64,000 bases of DNA from Kitasatospora kifunensis (GTDB lineage Bacteria; Actinomycetota; Actinomycetes; Streptomycetales; Streptomycetaceae). Location of the stretch: NCBI RefSeq assembly GCF_014203855.1, contig NZ_JACHJV010000001.1, forward strand, positions 1,240,001 through 1,304,000, read 5' to 3'. The notes beneath the pieces were generated by a model that made no database searches, was not told where the DNA came from, and saw nothing but the letters and a program-made list of their open reading frames with translations. This document shows, piece by piece, positions 25,016-34,022 of this stretch (its first letter is position 1; each line of letters opens with the position of its first letter). Position numbers and translations under genes: made by a program.

Positions 25016-28000
25016 CTAGCCGCGGGCGTCGCGGGCCAGGGCGGCTACGCGTTCCACGGTGGGCTCGGCGAGGATCTTCGGCAGCTCGGCCATGAAGGCA
25101 GCCTCCTGGGCCGGGGTCAGCACCTCGCGGCAGACGGCCGCGAGCATGCTGAGCAGCGACACGGAGTCCCCGCCGAGGTGGTGGAAGTCGGACTGGGCCT
25201 CCAGCCGGGAACGCTCCGCGCCCAGGGTGCGGGCCCAGATGTCGGCCACCGCCTCCTCGATCGGGTCCATCGGGGTGAGCGGCGCGGTGCCGGTGGGCGC
25301 GGCGCTGGGCGACTCGTCGGCGAACGGGTCGGGCAGGGCCTTCGTGTCGACCTTGCCGCTCACCGTGTAGGGCAGCTCCGCCACCATCATGATGGCGGCG
25401 GGGACCATGTACGAGGGCAGCACCGCGGCCAGGTGCTCGGTCAACTCCTCCGACGTGACAGCGGAGTTGGTCAGGGCGTAGCCGTACAGGGCCTTGCCCG
25501 ACTGCCCGGCCCGGCTGCGGGCGACCACCACGGCCCGGTCCACGGCCCGGTGCTCCTCCAGGGCCTGGGCCACCTCGGCCGGCTCCACCCGGTGACCGCG
25601 CACCTTGACCTGGTCGTCGATCCGCCCCACGCACTCGATCTCGCCCGACGGCAGGACCCGGGCCAGGTCGCCGGTGCGGTAGACGCGGCTGCCGTCGGCC
25701 AGGTGGACGAAGCGCTCGCGGTTGAGCTCGGGGCGGCCGAGGTAGCCGCGAGCGAGCTGCACGCCGCCCAGGTACATCTCGCCGGTCTCACCGGGGGCCA
25801 CGAACCGGCCGTCCGCGTCGAGCAGGTGCACCGTGGTGTTGTCCGCGGGCAGCCCGATCGGCACCACGGCGCTGCCGCCGTCCAGTTCGGCATCGAAGGT
25901 GTGCGCGGTGCACCCGATGGTGGCCTCGGTCGGCCCGTACTCGTTGATGATCCGGCAGTCCGGTCCGAACATCTGCTGGGCTCGGGCGGCGACCTCCACC
26001 CGCAGCTGCTCGCCGATCACGAGCACCGTGCGGTACCCGGTGGGTGACAGGTCGAGCTGTCCGATCAGGTCCAGGTGGGAGGGGGTCAGGTTGAGCGCGT
26101 TGGCGCCCGACTCCTCCAGGAGTCGGCGCAGCGAGAGGTGGTTGGGGTCCTCCGGCATCAGGATCACCTGGCCGCCCGCCAGCAGCGGCAGGAAGACGGA
26201 GGTGCCCGTGACGTCGAAGGAGGGCGAGGTCACCAGCGGCAGCCGGGTGTCGGCGTCCACGTCGAAGGCGCGGGTGCCCCAGTGGACGTAGTTGACCAGG
26301 TTGCGGTGCTCGATCTGCACGCCCTTCGGCCGCCCGGTCGAGCCCGAGGTGTAGATGACGTAGGCCAGGTCCTCGGGGGCGGGGACGACGTCCTGCCAGT
26401 CCTTTGGCGCGGCGCCGTCCACGGCGAGGTCGTCCAGGATCAGCGGCTTGCAGCCCGACTGGACGCACTCGCGGGTGTCGTAGGGCTTCTCCACCAGGCA
26501 GTAGGTGGAGCCGGCGTCGGTCAGCAGGTCGGAGATGCGCGCGTCCGGGTGCCGGGTGTCCAGCGGGAGGTAGCAGGCCCCGGCCCGCAGCACGCCCCAC
26601 AGCGCGGCCATCGCGGCCACCGTACGGCCCGCGAGCAGCCCGACCACGTCACCGGGGCCAACCCCCCGCTCGCGCAGCGCGGCGGCGATGGCGTCCGCGC
26701 GGCGGCTCAGCTGCGCGTAACTGACCTCGCCCTCGGGGCCGCTGAGCGCGATCCGCTCCGGCGTGCGCTCGACCTGCTCCCGGAAGAGTTCGACCACCGA
26801 GCGCTGGGAGGGCAGCGGGCGCTCGGTGCGGTTGCCCGCCCAGTTCCGGTGCTCGCGCGGGCAGAGCGCTTCCTCGATGGTGTCCAGCACGGCTTCGGCC
26901 CGCTTCGCCAGGCCGGGGCCGTTGTGCCAGGCCACGGTGATCTCGGTGCGCCCCGCGCTCTCCAGCAGGTTGACCTCGAGCGGGCCGCCGGGTCCCGTGG
27001 TGCCCAGCGGGTAGACCGCGTTCGCCTGGAAGTCCCCGGCGCAGAAGTCGGCCAGTGCGACGTTGCCCAGGTGGGAGACGTAGGCCAGGCTGTTGTACTG
27101 GTTCTTCTTGGCCGCGAAGTAGTCGATCCCGGCGTTGACGAGGCGCATCACCGGCAGCGGTGTGCGCAGGATCGAGTCGGCGAACTGCGGGGCCAGCTCG
27201 GCGTCCGTGGCGAGCAGGGTGAGCAGCCGCTGCTGCACCTCCTGCCAGCCGTCGCCGACCTCGACCCGCAACTGCACCGCGCGGGCCAGCGAGGCCGTGG
27301 AGCGCAGCTCCGGACGGTGCCGACGCAGGTCGACGGGGACGAAGAACCGCCCGCGCCCGGAGCCGTACGTCCGCGCCAGGGCCGCGGCCACCTTGGCCGT
27401 CGCCGCCGGGTGGCGGCCGTCGACGGCGCGGCGGCGCCAGAGCACGCCCGAGGAGCCGGGCGAGCGACTGCCGAGCAGCGGCGGCCACTCCAGCTTCGGG
27501 TTGGGCTGGGCCGGCGGCAGGCCGCCCGGCCGGTCGAGCCCCTGGATCAGCTCGCCGTCGTTGAGCCGGGAGTCCGCGCCCAGTGGCTCCTCGCCGCGCA
27601 GCACCCGGAACACGTCCGCCGCCCACTGCAGCAGGCCGCGCCCGTCGGTGATGCCGTGGAAGGCGCGGAACACCACGGTGGGGCGCGTTCCGGGTACCAG
27701 CAGCACCTCGCAGGTCCGACTGTTCGCGTCCAACGGGCGTTGCAGGGCCGGCGAGTTGAGCAGGCCACCGGCGGCGTCGAGTACCACGACGGACGGGGCC
27801 GTCCCACGGTCCATCCAGCGCTTGCCCTGGCGGACCAGCCGCATCCCGGGGGACGCCTGCGCGGCGACCTCGACCGCCCGGGTCAGCTGATCGACCGTCA
27901 GACTTCCTTCACCCTCCACCACATGAGCGACACAGTGGCCCGGCCCCATGCCCAGGAACACCCACTCCATGGGCGAGACGGCACGAGCGTAGGGCTGGGC

Positions 28001-28063
28001 TCCGGAAGAGGTTTGAGCCTGCGGTGATCTCGGTATTGATCCACCACCGGGTTGAATACTCAA
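25016..28063 (-). CDS. Stand-alone NRPS: condensation-adenylation-PCP
   Basis: 1015 residues in three domains. Residues ~25-420 are condensation-like, opening with SPMEWVFLGMG as in PapA-type acyltransferases; the active motif reads FHGITDG near residue 135, so the second His and the DG are kept but the first His is Phe. Residues ~425-880 are an adenylation domain with YTSGSTGRPKG, SFDVTGTSVF (Asp of the amino-acid pocket kept), NEYGPTEATIG and a C-terminal VSGKVDTK. A PCP follows with S967 in LGGDSVSLL. No thioesterase. It could acylate an amino acid with a polyketide or fatty acyl group; the pocket code is not one I recognise. TTG 28063 is used because the next ATG would remove only the extreme N-terminus and lacks a ribosome-binding site; the start is uncertain. 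Confidence 0.88.
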   Translation of the reverse strand: MSIQPGGGSIPRSPQAQTSSGAQPYARAVSPMEWVFLGMGPGHCVAHVVEGEGSLTVDQLTRAVEVAAQASPGMRLVRQGKRWMDRGTAPSVVVLDAAGGLLNSPALQRPLDANSRTCEVLLVPGTRPTVVFRAFHGITDGRGLLQWAADVFRVLRGEEPLGADSRLNDGELIQGLDRPGGLPPAQPNPKLEWPPLLGSRSPGSSGVLWRRRAVDGRHPAATAKVAAALARTYGSGRGRFFVPVDLRRHRPELRSTASLARAVQLRVEVGDGWQEVQQRLLTLLATDAELAPQFADSILRTPLPVMRLVNAGIDYFAAKKNQYNSLAYVSHLGNVALADFCAGDFQANAVYPLGTTGPGGPLEVNLLESAGRTEITVAWHNGPGLAKRAEAVLDTIEEALCPREHRNWAGNRTERPLPSQRSVVELFREQVERTPERIALSGPEGEVSYAQLSRRADAIAAALRERGVGPGDVVGLLAGRTVAAMAALWGVLRAGACYLPLDTRHPDARISDLLTDAGSTYCLVEKPYDTRECVQSGCKPLILDDLAVDGAAPKDWQDVVPAPEDLAYVIYTSGSTGRPKGVQIEHRNLVNYVHWGTRAFDVDADTRLPLVTSPSFDVTGTSVFLPLLAGGQVILMPEDPNHLSLRRLLEESGANALNLTPSHLDLIGQLDLSPTGYRTVLVIGEQLRVEVAARAQQMFGPDCRIINEYGPTEATIGCTAHTFDAELDGGSAVVPIGLPADNTTVHLLDADGRFVAPGETGEMYLGGVQLARGYLGRPELNRERFVHLADGSRVYRTGDLARVLPSGEIECVGRIDDQVKVRGHRVEPAEVAQALEEHRAVDRAVVVARSRAGQSGKALYGYALTNSAVTSEELTEHLAAVLPSYMVPAAIMMVAELPYTVSGKVDTKALPDPFADESPSAAPTGTAPLTPMDPIEEAVADIWARTLGAERSRLEAQSDFHHLGGDSVSLLSMLAAVCREVLTPAQEAAFMAELPKILAEPTVERVAALARDARG

Positions 28064-28105
28064 AGTTGATCACAATCTTTTTCAAGGCTCGGTCAACATC
28101 GCCGC

Positions 28106-28136
28106 GCGTGGCCAAGTAGTCTGCTAGTAGCCACGC
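28106..28136. promoter_or_regulatory. Inverted repeat upstream of the NRPS gene
   Basis: GCGTGGC (28106-28112) and GCCACGC (28130-28136) are perfect 7-bp arms with a 17-base spacer, 43 bases upstream of the NRPS start. The region 28064-28261 is unusually AT-rich for this genome and otherwise holds no gene. Candidate operator. Confidence 0.35.
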
Positions 28137-28261
28137 TTGGCAATGTCGGCTCCCGAAGTGCCTTGGGGCTTCGCCTCGCTCGGCTTCCATCGGACGCTAT
28201 GACCTCGCACCCGGGTTGAGAACCCCTTATCACCCCTACCTATGCCTGCTCAGGTGCTCAC

Positions 28262-28906
28262 TCAGGCATTGAGGTAGGCGAGGACCGCGAGGACGCGTCG
28301 GTTGCTGTCGCTGTCCGGGGGCAGCATGAGCTTGACGAAGATGTTGGAGATGTGCTTGGCCGCCGCGCCCTCGGTGATGAAGAGGCGTTGCGCGATCGCG
28401 GTGTTGGAGCAGCCCTCGGCCATCAGCTCCAGGACGCCGCGCTCTCGTGCCGTGAGTGCGCCGAGCGGTTCGTCGCGTGCGTGGCTCACCATCAGTTGGG
28501 AGACCACGGCGGGGTCCATGGCGGTCCCGCCGGCGGCGACCCGGCGGATCGCGTCGATGAACTGCTCGTTGTCGAAGACGCTGTCCTTGAGCAGGTAGCC
28601 GATGCCGCCGGTGCCGTCGGCGAGCAGCTCCCTGGCGTACATCTGCTCGACGTGCTGGGAGAGCACGAGGATCGGGAGTTTGGGGATCTCGCGCCTGGCC
28701 TGGAGGGCGGCCTTGAGGCCTTCGGTGGTGAAGGTCGGCGGCAGTCGGACGTCGACGATCAGGATGTCGGGGCGATGCCTGGCGGCGGCTTCGAGCAGGT
28801 CGGGGCCGTTGTCGACGGCTGCCACGGTCTCGAAGCCGTAGGCGTCCAGGAGTTGGATCAGCCCCTGCCTCAGGAGGAAGAGGTCTTCAGCGAGGACAAC
28901 ACGCAC
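28262..28906 (-). CDS. NarL-type response regulator
   Basis: 214 residues from GTG 28906. The receiver has the acidic pocket near VLAEDLFLL, phosphoacceptor D52 in ILIVDVRLPP and the Lys of GIGYLLKDSVF near residue 108. The C-terminal LuxR-type helix-turn-helix reads LTARERGVLELMAEGCSNT then IAQRLFITEGAAAKHISNIF. It overlaps the 3' end of the kinase gene by 37 bases, so the pair is one transcript. It should regulate transcription after phosphorylation by that kinase. The adjacent ABC permease/ATPase pair is the likely target, as in many kinase-regulator-transporter groups that sense membrane-active compounds. Confidence 0.92.
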   Translation of the reverse strand: MRVVLAEDLFLLRQGLIQLLDAYGFETVAAVDNGPDLLEAAARHRPDILIVDVRLPPTFTTEGLKAALQARREIPKLPILVLSQHVEQMYARELLADGTGGIGYLLKDSVFDNEQFIDAIRRVAAGGTAMDPAVVSQLMVSHARDEPLGALTARERGVLELMAEGCSNTAIAQRLFITEGAAAKHISNIFVKLMLPPDSDSNRRVLAVLAYLNA

Positions 28907-30342
28907 GGTATCTCCATCTTGATTGCGGTCGGCCCGCCCAGCGGGCTACTGATGTCGAGGGTTCCGTCGAAGGTGGCCAGCCGGCGGCGGATGCCGTGCA
29001 GGCCGGTTCCCTTGGTGGCGTCGGCACCGCCGCGGCCGTCGTCGACGACCCAGGCGTGCAGCATGGCGCCGTCGTGCCAGGCGTTGACCTCGACGTGCTC
29101 GGCGTCGGAGTACTTCAGGGCGTTGGTCAGCAGCTCGGACACCGCGAAGTACAGGGCGGACTCCAGTGGTGGCGGCACCTCGCCCGCGATGCCCACCGTC
29201 ACCTCGACCTGGAGCGGGCTGGCCAGGCCGAGGGCGCGCAGCGCGTCGGCCAGGCCGCGTTCGGCGAGGATCGGGGGGTGGATGCCGCGCACCAGGTCGC
29301 GCAGCTCACGCAGGGCCGAGACGGAGGAGGTGCGGGCGTCGAGCAGTAGTCTGCGGGCCTCGGTCGAGTCGCTGCCGAGGTGGCGTTCGAGCGCCCCGAG
29401 GGTCATGCCGAGGCTGACCAGCCTGGCCTGGGCGCCGTCGTGCAGGTCGCGTTCGATCCGGCGCAGTTCGGCGGCGGCCGCGTCCAGGGCGCCGGACCGG
29501 GTCTCGGCCAGGTGCTGGACCCGGACGGTGAGCTGGGAGCCCTTGGTGGGGCCGAGCAGCAGGCGGGTGAAGTGCGCGTGCGCGGTGAGGAAGACCGGGC
29601 TGTACCAGACCCAGGCGACGAAGAGCGCCGCTGCCGCCAGCGCGCCCAGGACGGCGGTGGGCTGGCTCTGGATCGGGACGAAGAAGTACTCGCGCCCGGT
29701 GCCCTGCGCCCGCAGGATGGGCCGCCACAGGCCGCAGGCCAGCGCGAGCCCTTCGAGGACGTAGTAGAGCACCACGGCGGGCAGGAAGCCGATCATGCCG
29801 ACGACCGAGTTGAGCAGCAGCCAGAGCAGGTCCCGCCAGCTGGCCGGGTCGGTCAGGATCCACTTGCAGCGGCGGATCCAGCCGACGATGTCCTTCTCGA
29901 ACTCCTTGGGTTCCGGCCGGTAGGGAACGGGGACCTGGACACCCGCTCGGGCGGCCGCGCGCCGGTTGGCGTTGCACAGCCAGCGGACCCACTTGGTCAC
30001 GATCGGCAGCATCACCGCGCCGATGCCGATGACGAAGAGAATCACGAAATAGGCGGTGATCAGGAACAGGCAGACGGAGAGCATGGCGCCCAGCGCGATC
30101 AGCACACCGACCACCAGGTCACCGCCGGCCCGGCGCAGGCGGGCGGGGAACTCGCGCAGGCCGTTCCTGATGCTCACCGGGGCTCGCACGGGCCCGCCCC
30201 ATGGGATATGACGCAGTGGGATACGGCGCAGTGGGATATAGCGCAACGGGATATGGCGCGGAGCGATATGGGCGGCGCGGCTCGGTCGGTGGACGGGTCG
30301 GAGGAAGGGCGGTAAGCGAAGCACACCTGAGCGATCGTCCAT
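28870..30342 (-). CDS. Membrane histidine kinase, HisKA_3 type
   Basis: 490 residues. An N-terminal basic segment with pentapeptide repeats (IPLRH, IPLRY, IPLRR) is followed by several membrane helices between about residues 70 and 270. The dimerisation domain carries the phosphorylated H301 in RIERDLHDGAQARLVSLGM, and the ATP domain has the N box SELLTNALKYSD and DDGRGG. This is the NarL/DesK-type architecture. It would sense a signal at the membrane and phosphorylate the co-encoded regulator. ATG 30342 gives a repeat-rich cytoplasmic leader; a later GTG (V-S-I-R-N-G-L, near residue 57) is an alternative start that would remove the repeats. Confidence 0.9.
   Translation of the reverse strand: MDDRSGVLRLPPFLRPVHRPSRAAHIAPRHIPLRYIPLRRIPLRHIPWGGPVRAPVSIRNGLREFPARLRRAGGDLVVGVLIALGAMLSVCLFLITAYFVILFVIGIGAVMLPIVTKWVRWLCNANRRAAARAGVQVPVPYRPEPKEFEKDIVGWIRRCKWILTDPASWRDLLWLLLNSVVGMIGFLPAVVLYYVLEGLALACGLWRPILRAQGTGREYFFVPIQSQPTAVLGALAAAALFVAWVWYSPVFLTAHAHFTRLLLGPTKGSQLTVRVQHLAETRSGALDAAAAELRRIERDLHDGAQARLVSLGMTLGALERHLGSDSTEARRLLLDARTSSVSALRELRDLVRGIHPPILAERGLADALRALGLASPLQVEVTVGIAGEVPPPLESALYFAVSELLTNALKYSDAEHVEVNAWHDGAMLHAWVVDDGRGGADATKGTGLHGIRRRLATFDGTLDISSPLGGPTAIKMEIPCVLSSLKTSSS
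30203..30277. repeat. Five tandem 15-bp units at the kinase 5' end
   Basis: Units of the pattern GGGATATGRCGCARY run from 30203 to 30262 in four copies, with a diverged fifth to 30277. On the minus strand they encode the IPLR-type pentapeptides near the kinase N-terminus. Either a strain-variable leader peptide or, if translation starts later, a repeated 5' leader. Confidence 0.85.
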
Positions 30343-30500
30343 CCGTGACAGCAGCGATCCCGCGAGCCTGTCCTACAAGTACGTACAGGACGTATCTGCT
30401 GGTCAGGCTAGCGGGTTTTTCTGATGAGCGCCACGTTACTAAAACTCAACGGGCCGTGACGAGTTGACTGGCCGACAGCCGGAGCCGGGCCAATGGCTAC
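30343..30500. other. Intergenic region upstream of the kinase
   Basis: About 160 bases, AT-richer than average, between the kinase start and the terminator hairpin of the ABC operon. On the minus strand a TAGCCT (30410-30405) could be a -10 box for the kinase operon, though the -35 is weak. Short GTAC-containing symmetry lies near 30377-30392. Confidence 0.4.
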
Positions 30501-30540
30501 GGGGCCGCTCCTCCGTCCGGGGTGACGGAGGAGCGGCCCC
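30501..30540 (-). terminator. Perfect 17-bp hairpin after the ABC permease gene
   Basis: Arms 30501-30517 and 30524-30540 pair perfectly around a six-base loop, eleven bases beyond the permease stop (minus strand). It separates the ABC operon from the kinase promoter region. Confidence 0.8.
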
Positions 30541-30550
30541 GGCTTGCCGG

Positions 30551-33064
30551 TCAGGCAGGGGACCTGGCCGTTTCGATCGGCGGAGTCCGCATGCCCCGCC
30601 AGGAGGGGAGCAGAGTCGCGCCGAAGATCAGGGCGAGCGCGCCGCCGACGATCGCGAGGTAGATGCCGATCGAGCCCTGCGGCAGGACCGAGTGGGCCTT
30701 GACCAGGCTGTACGGGACGATCGTGGTCGCCGAGGCGATGGTGCCCAGGACGGTCGCGATGACGGCGACCAGGACACCTTCGACGCTCAGCATGCCCAGC
30801 ACCTGGGCCTTGGTGGCGCCGGTCAGGCGCTGGAGGCCGAACTCGCCCTGGCGCTTGCGGGTCACCGCCACCAGGGTGTTGATCACGGTGATCGCCGCGT
30901 AGCCGACGATCATGGCGACGATGGTGTAGTTCGAGGCGACCAGGATCTGCTGGATCTGGTTGTTGGAGCTGGTCAGCGTGGAGCGGTCGGCGATCGCGGT
31001 GCCGGGCACCGCGGCGGCCACGCTGTCGAGGTGGGACTGGATCTGGCCGAGGTCGGCGTTGGCGTCCGCCCGGACCAGGATCTTGGTCGGCAGGCCGGCG
31101 GTGGTGTGCGGGGCGAGCACGTCGGAGGGCAGCAGCAGGTACTCCTCCTGGGGGTTGTCGGCGTAGGTGGCCACGACCTTCGGGTCGGCGGCGGCGCCGT
31201 CACCGAAGTGGATCTTCAGGTTGTCCCCGATGTGGACGCCGAAGTTCTTCGCCTGCTTGTCCGACAGGGCCACCGTGTTGCCCTGCAGGTCACCGATCGA
31301 CCCGGTCAGCGAGTTGAGCGCGATGGTCTGCTGGACGCCGTTGGCCGAGACACCGCGCAGGTCCATGGTGTTGCCGCTGCCGGCGGAGTCCACGAAGCCG
31401 ATCGAGCTGACCAGTTCGGAGGCGCCGGACACGCCCGGGATGGAGCGGACCGAGCCGAGCACGCCCGGCGCGAAGCCGCCGGTCGAGGAGTTGAGCACGT
31501 AGTCGGCCAGCACGTTGCTCGAGTAGCTCTTGGCGGAGACGTGGTCCTCGGTGGACTGCATGTACAGGGTTCCGGTGGCGACACCGATCAGCAGCACGAT
31601 CGGGGCCACCGCGCCCGCCATCCGGACGTTGTTGGTGGTGGCGTTGCGCAGCGCCATGTACCCGGACAGCCCGGAGAGCGCGCGCACCGGCCAGCTGACC
31701 GCCACCACGATCGCCTTGGTGATCCCCGGGGCCAGCAGCGCCAGGCCGATCGCGAACAGGACCGAGGCCGGTCCCGCGGTGCTCGCCAGGGTCGGACCGT
31801 CGGTCATCACCGTGACCGTGATGACCGACAGCATGACGCCGTTGACCATGAAGAACAGCGCCAGCAGCAGGCGGGTGGTGGTGAGCCACTTGGTCTGCAG
31901 GGTGCTCTCGGCCAGCGCCGCGACCGGCTTGGTCTTCGCGGCCTTGCGGCCCGCGAAGAGCGCCGCGCTCATGGCGGCCGCGATCGCCGCGAAGGCGCCG
32001 ACCGTGATCGGGATCCAGTCCTCCTGGAAGATGATCTGCTTGGAGACCACGCCGTTGCTGGTCAGCTGCCCGTACAGCAGCTTGCCGATGACGAAGCCGG
32101 GGGCGATCGCCAGGGCGGTGGCGAGCACCGACAGCACGGCGGTCTCACCGAGGATCATCCGGCGCACCTGCCGGGAGGTGGTGCCGATCGCCCGCAGCAG
32201 GGCCATCTCGTGCGCCCGCTGCTGGAGCGAGAGCCCCATCGTGGAGGCGACACCGAACATCACGATCAGCACCGCCCAGCTGCCGAAGACCGCCGCCAGG
32301 ATGGTCACGGTCTGCTGGCTGGAGAGCGTGCCCGGCAGGTCGGCCAGGCCGCGCCGCTCGCCGGTGAGCACCATCGCCTTGCCGCTGACCGCCGAACTCA
32401 CGGCCTGCTGCAGCTTTGCGACGTCGACGCCGGGCGCCGGCTGGACCCCGATGGAGTCGAACTTCCCGTCGGATCCGGCCAGTTGCTGCGCCTGGGCGTC
32501 GGAGAAGAACAGGCTCGGCTGGACCGTCCGGCCGGTGGACTGGTGGGCGATGCCGGAGACCGTGAAGGTCCGGGGGGCGCCGTGCACGGTCAGCTGCACG
32601 CTGGAGCCGACCGCGGCGCCCGAGTCGGCCGCCAACGTCGAGTCGAGGACCACCTGGCCGCTGCCCGGGGCCGCGCCCTGGGTCAGCGTGTAGGGGGTCA
32701 GCCCGGCACTGGTCCAGTTGTGGCCGGCCGAGCCGGCGTCGACCGCCTTGCCGCCCGCCACCACGGTCGCGGGGAAGGACAGGTCGGTGATCGCGGTGCC
32801 GACGCCGGGAACGGCCTTGACCGTGTCGAGCACGCTCGGGTCGATCCGGTTGCGCTCGGTCAGCGCGGTGGAGTCGTAGGTCTGCTGACCGGTCACCACG
32901 ATCGGCACCCCGGCCAGGCGCTGCGGCGGGGCCGCCATCCGGACGCCGGTCTCCATCAGGCCACCACAGGCCATCACGATCGCGGCGCCCAGGAGCATCG
33001 CGACGAAGGTGGCGATGAACCCGGTCTTACGGAATTTCAGTGTGCGCAGAGCCAACAGCCACAT
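30551..33064 (-). CDS. ABC transporter permease, FtsX/MacB type
   Basis: 837 residues. An N-terminal membrane helix (MLLGAAIVMACGGL) is followed by a large external domain, a first FtsX-type core of three to four helices (about residues 250-420, with LSLQQRAHEMALLRAIGTTS, a classical FtsX coupling region), further helices, a second external domain and a C-terminal FtsX core with RKRQGEFGLQRLTGATKAQV near residue 735. This double-FtsX layout is common in actinobacterial exporters of lipophilic compounds or peptides. It starts in the last base of the ATPase stop codon (TGATG), so the two are coupled. A strong hairpin follows. Confidence 0.9.
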   Translation of the reverse strand: MWLLALRTLKFRKTGFIATFVAMLLGAAIVMACGGLMETGVRMAAPPQRLAGVPIVVTGQQTYDSTALTERNRIDPSVLDTVKAVPGVGTAITDLSFPATVVAGGKAVDAGSAGHNWTSAGLTPYTLTQGAAPGSGQVVLDSTLAADSGAAVGSSVQLTVHGAPRTFTVSGIAHQSTGRTVQPSLFFSDAQAQQLAGSDGKFDSIGVQPAPGVDVAKLQQAVSSAVSGKAMVLTGERRGLADLPGTLSSQQTVTILAAVFGSWAVLIVMFGVASTMGLSLQQRAHEMALLRAIGTTSRQVRRMILGETAVLSVLATALAIAPGFVIGKLLYGQLTSNGVVSKQIIFQEDWIPITVGAFAAIAAAMSAALFAGRKAAKTKPVAALAESTLQTKWLTTTRLLLALFFMVNGVMLSVITVTVMTDGPTLASTAGPASVLFAIGLALLAPGITKAIVVAVSWPVRALSGLSGYMALRNATTNNVRMAGAVAPIVLLIGVATGTLYMQSTEDHVSAKSYSSNVLADYVLNSSTGGFAPGVLGSVRSIPGVSGASELVSSIGFVDSAGSGNTMDLRGVSANGVQQTIALNSLTGSIGDLQGNTVALSDKQAKNFGVHIGDNLKIHFGDGAAADPKVVATYADNPQEEYLLLPSDVLAPHTTAGLPTKILVRADANADLGQIQSHLDSVAAAVPGTAIADRSTLTSSNNQIQQILVASNYTIVAMIVGYAAITVINTLVAVTRKRQGEFGLQRLTGATKAQVLGMLSVEGVLVAVIATVLGTIASATTIVPYSLVKAHSVLPQGSIGIYLAIVGGALALIFGATLLPSWRGMRTPPIETARSPA

Positions 33065-33864
33065 CAGCGGCCACCCCCCGACAGGGTCGAGGAGGGCGCG
33101 AGGTTCTCGTCGTCCCAGGCGCCGAGCCGGGTCATCCGCGCGGCGACGGCTTCGGCGGTCGGCTGGTACATCTCGCCGACGAAGCGGCCGTCCGCGAGGA
33201 AGACCACGCGGTCGGCGTAGGAGGCGGCCACCGGGTCGTGGGTGACCATGACCAGGGTCTGCCCGCCGGCGGTCACCGATTCGCGCAGCAGGCCGAGCAC
33301 GGCCGCGGCGGTGCGGGTGTCCAGTGCGCCGGTCGGTTCGTCGGCGAAGACCACGGCGGGTCGGGTCACCAGGGCACGGGCGATCGCCACGCGCTGCTGC
33401 TGGCCACCGGAGAGCTGGCCGGGCAGGTGGTCGAGCCGGTCGGCCAGACCGACCCGGTTGACCACCATCAGAATCTGGTTCTTGTTCGGACGCTTACCGG
33501 CCAACTGCAGTGGCAGCACGATGTTCTGCATCACCGTCAGCGCCGGAAGCAGGTTGAACGACTGGAAGATGAAGCCGATTCGGTCGCGGCGCAGCTTGGT
33601 CAGCCGCACCTCGTCCAGGTCCGCGAGGTTGGTGTCACCGACCAGTACCTTGCCCGACGTGGGCTGGACCAGACCGGCGGCGCAGTGCAGGAAGGTGCTC
33701 TTGCCCGATCCCGAGGGGCCCATCACGGCCGTGAAACTGCCGGTGTTGAAGGTCATGCTCAGTCTCTTGAGCGCGGCCACCTCGTTGTCGCCTTTGCCGT
33801 AGATCTTCTCGACCGCTTCCAGCCGGACGGCCACTGTCTGCTGACCGATCTCTTGAGTCTGCAC
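33064..33864 (-). CDS. ABC transporter ATPase, MacB/LolD type
   Basis: 266 residues from GTG 33864, which has a GGGAG ribosome-binding site five bases upstream; the frame is open to TTG 33912, but that gives no gain. Walker A GPSGSGKST (near residue 46), LSGGQQQRVAIARAL signature and Walker B VVFADEPTGALD are all intact, and the sequence follows the LolD/MacB subgroup (IGFIFQSFNLLPALTV). It powers the co-encoded FtsX-type permease. Together with the two-component system downstream it forms a plausible sensing and self-protection or export unit for the cluster product. A perfect palindrome lies 95 bases upstream of the start. Confidence 0.93.
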   Translation of the reverse strand: MQTQEIGQQTVAVRLEAVEKIYGKGDNEVAALKRLSMTFNTGSFTAVMGPSGSGKSTFLHCAAGLVQPTSGKVLVGDTNLADLDEVRLTKLRRDRIGFIFQSFNLLPALTVMQNIVLPLQLAGKRPNKNQILMVVNRVGLADRLDHLPGQLSGGQQQRVAIARALVTRPAVVFADEPTGALDTRTAAAVLGLLRESVTAGGQTLVMVTHDPVAASYADRVVFLADGRFVGEMYQPTAEAVAARMTRLGAWDDENLAPSSTLSGGGR

Positions 33865-33958
33865 TGGAACTCCCACCCGGTTAGTCACGCACCTCACGCG
33901 AACTGGTATCAACGGTAGAAGCGGCGGCGGTTCGGCACATTGGCATTGCTTGGCGTAT

Positions 33959-33984
33959 CCGAGGTAGAGGTTTCTCTACCTCGG
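33959..33984. promoter_or_regulatory. Perfect 11-bp-arm palindrome upstream of the ABC operon
   Basis: CCGAGGTAGAG (33959-33969) and CTCTACCTCGG (33974-33984) around a GTTT spacer. It is the strongest symmetry in the 33865-34022 gap and lies about 95 bases upstream of the ATPase start. It has no T-run, so an operator for the nearby NarL-type regulator is more likely than a terminator. Confidence 0.55.
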
Positions 33985-34022
33985 TGGCGGAGGTTCTCCC
34001 ACCACCTGCGCCGCCGCTTTCG

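Noticed and set aside
30464..33220. Plus-strand frame opposite the ABC permease
   Set aside because: Low-complexity Gly/Arg/Gln translation; the minus strand has a clear FtsX-type permease.
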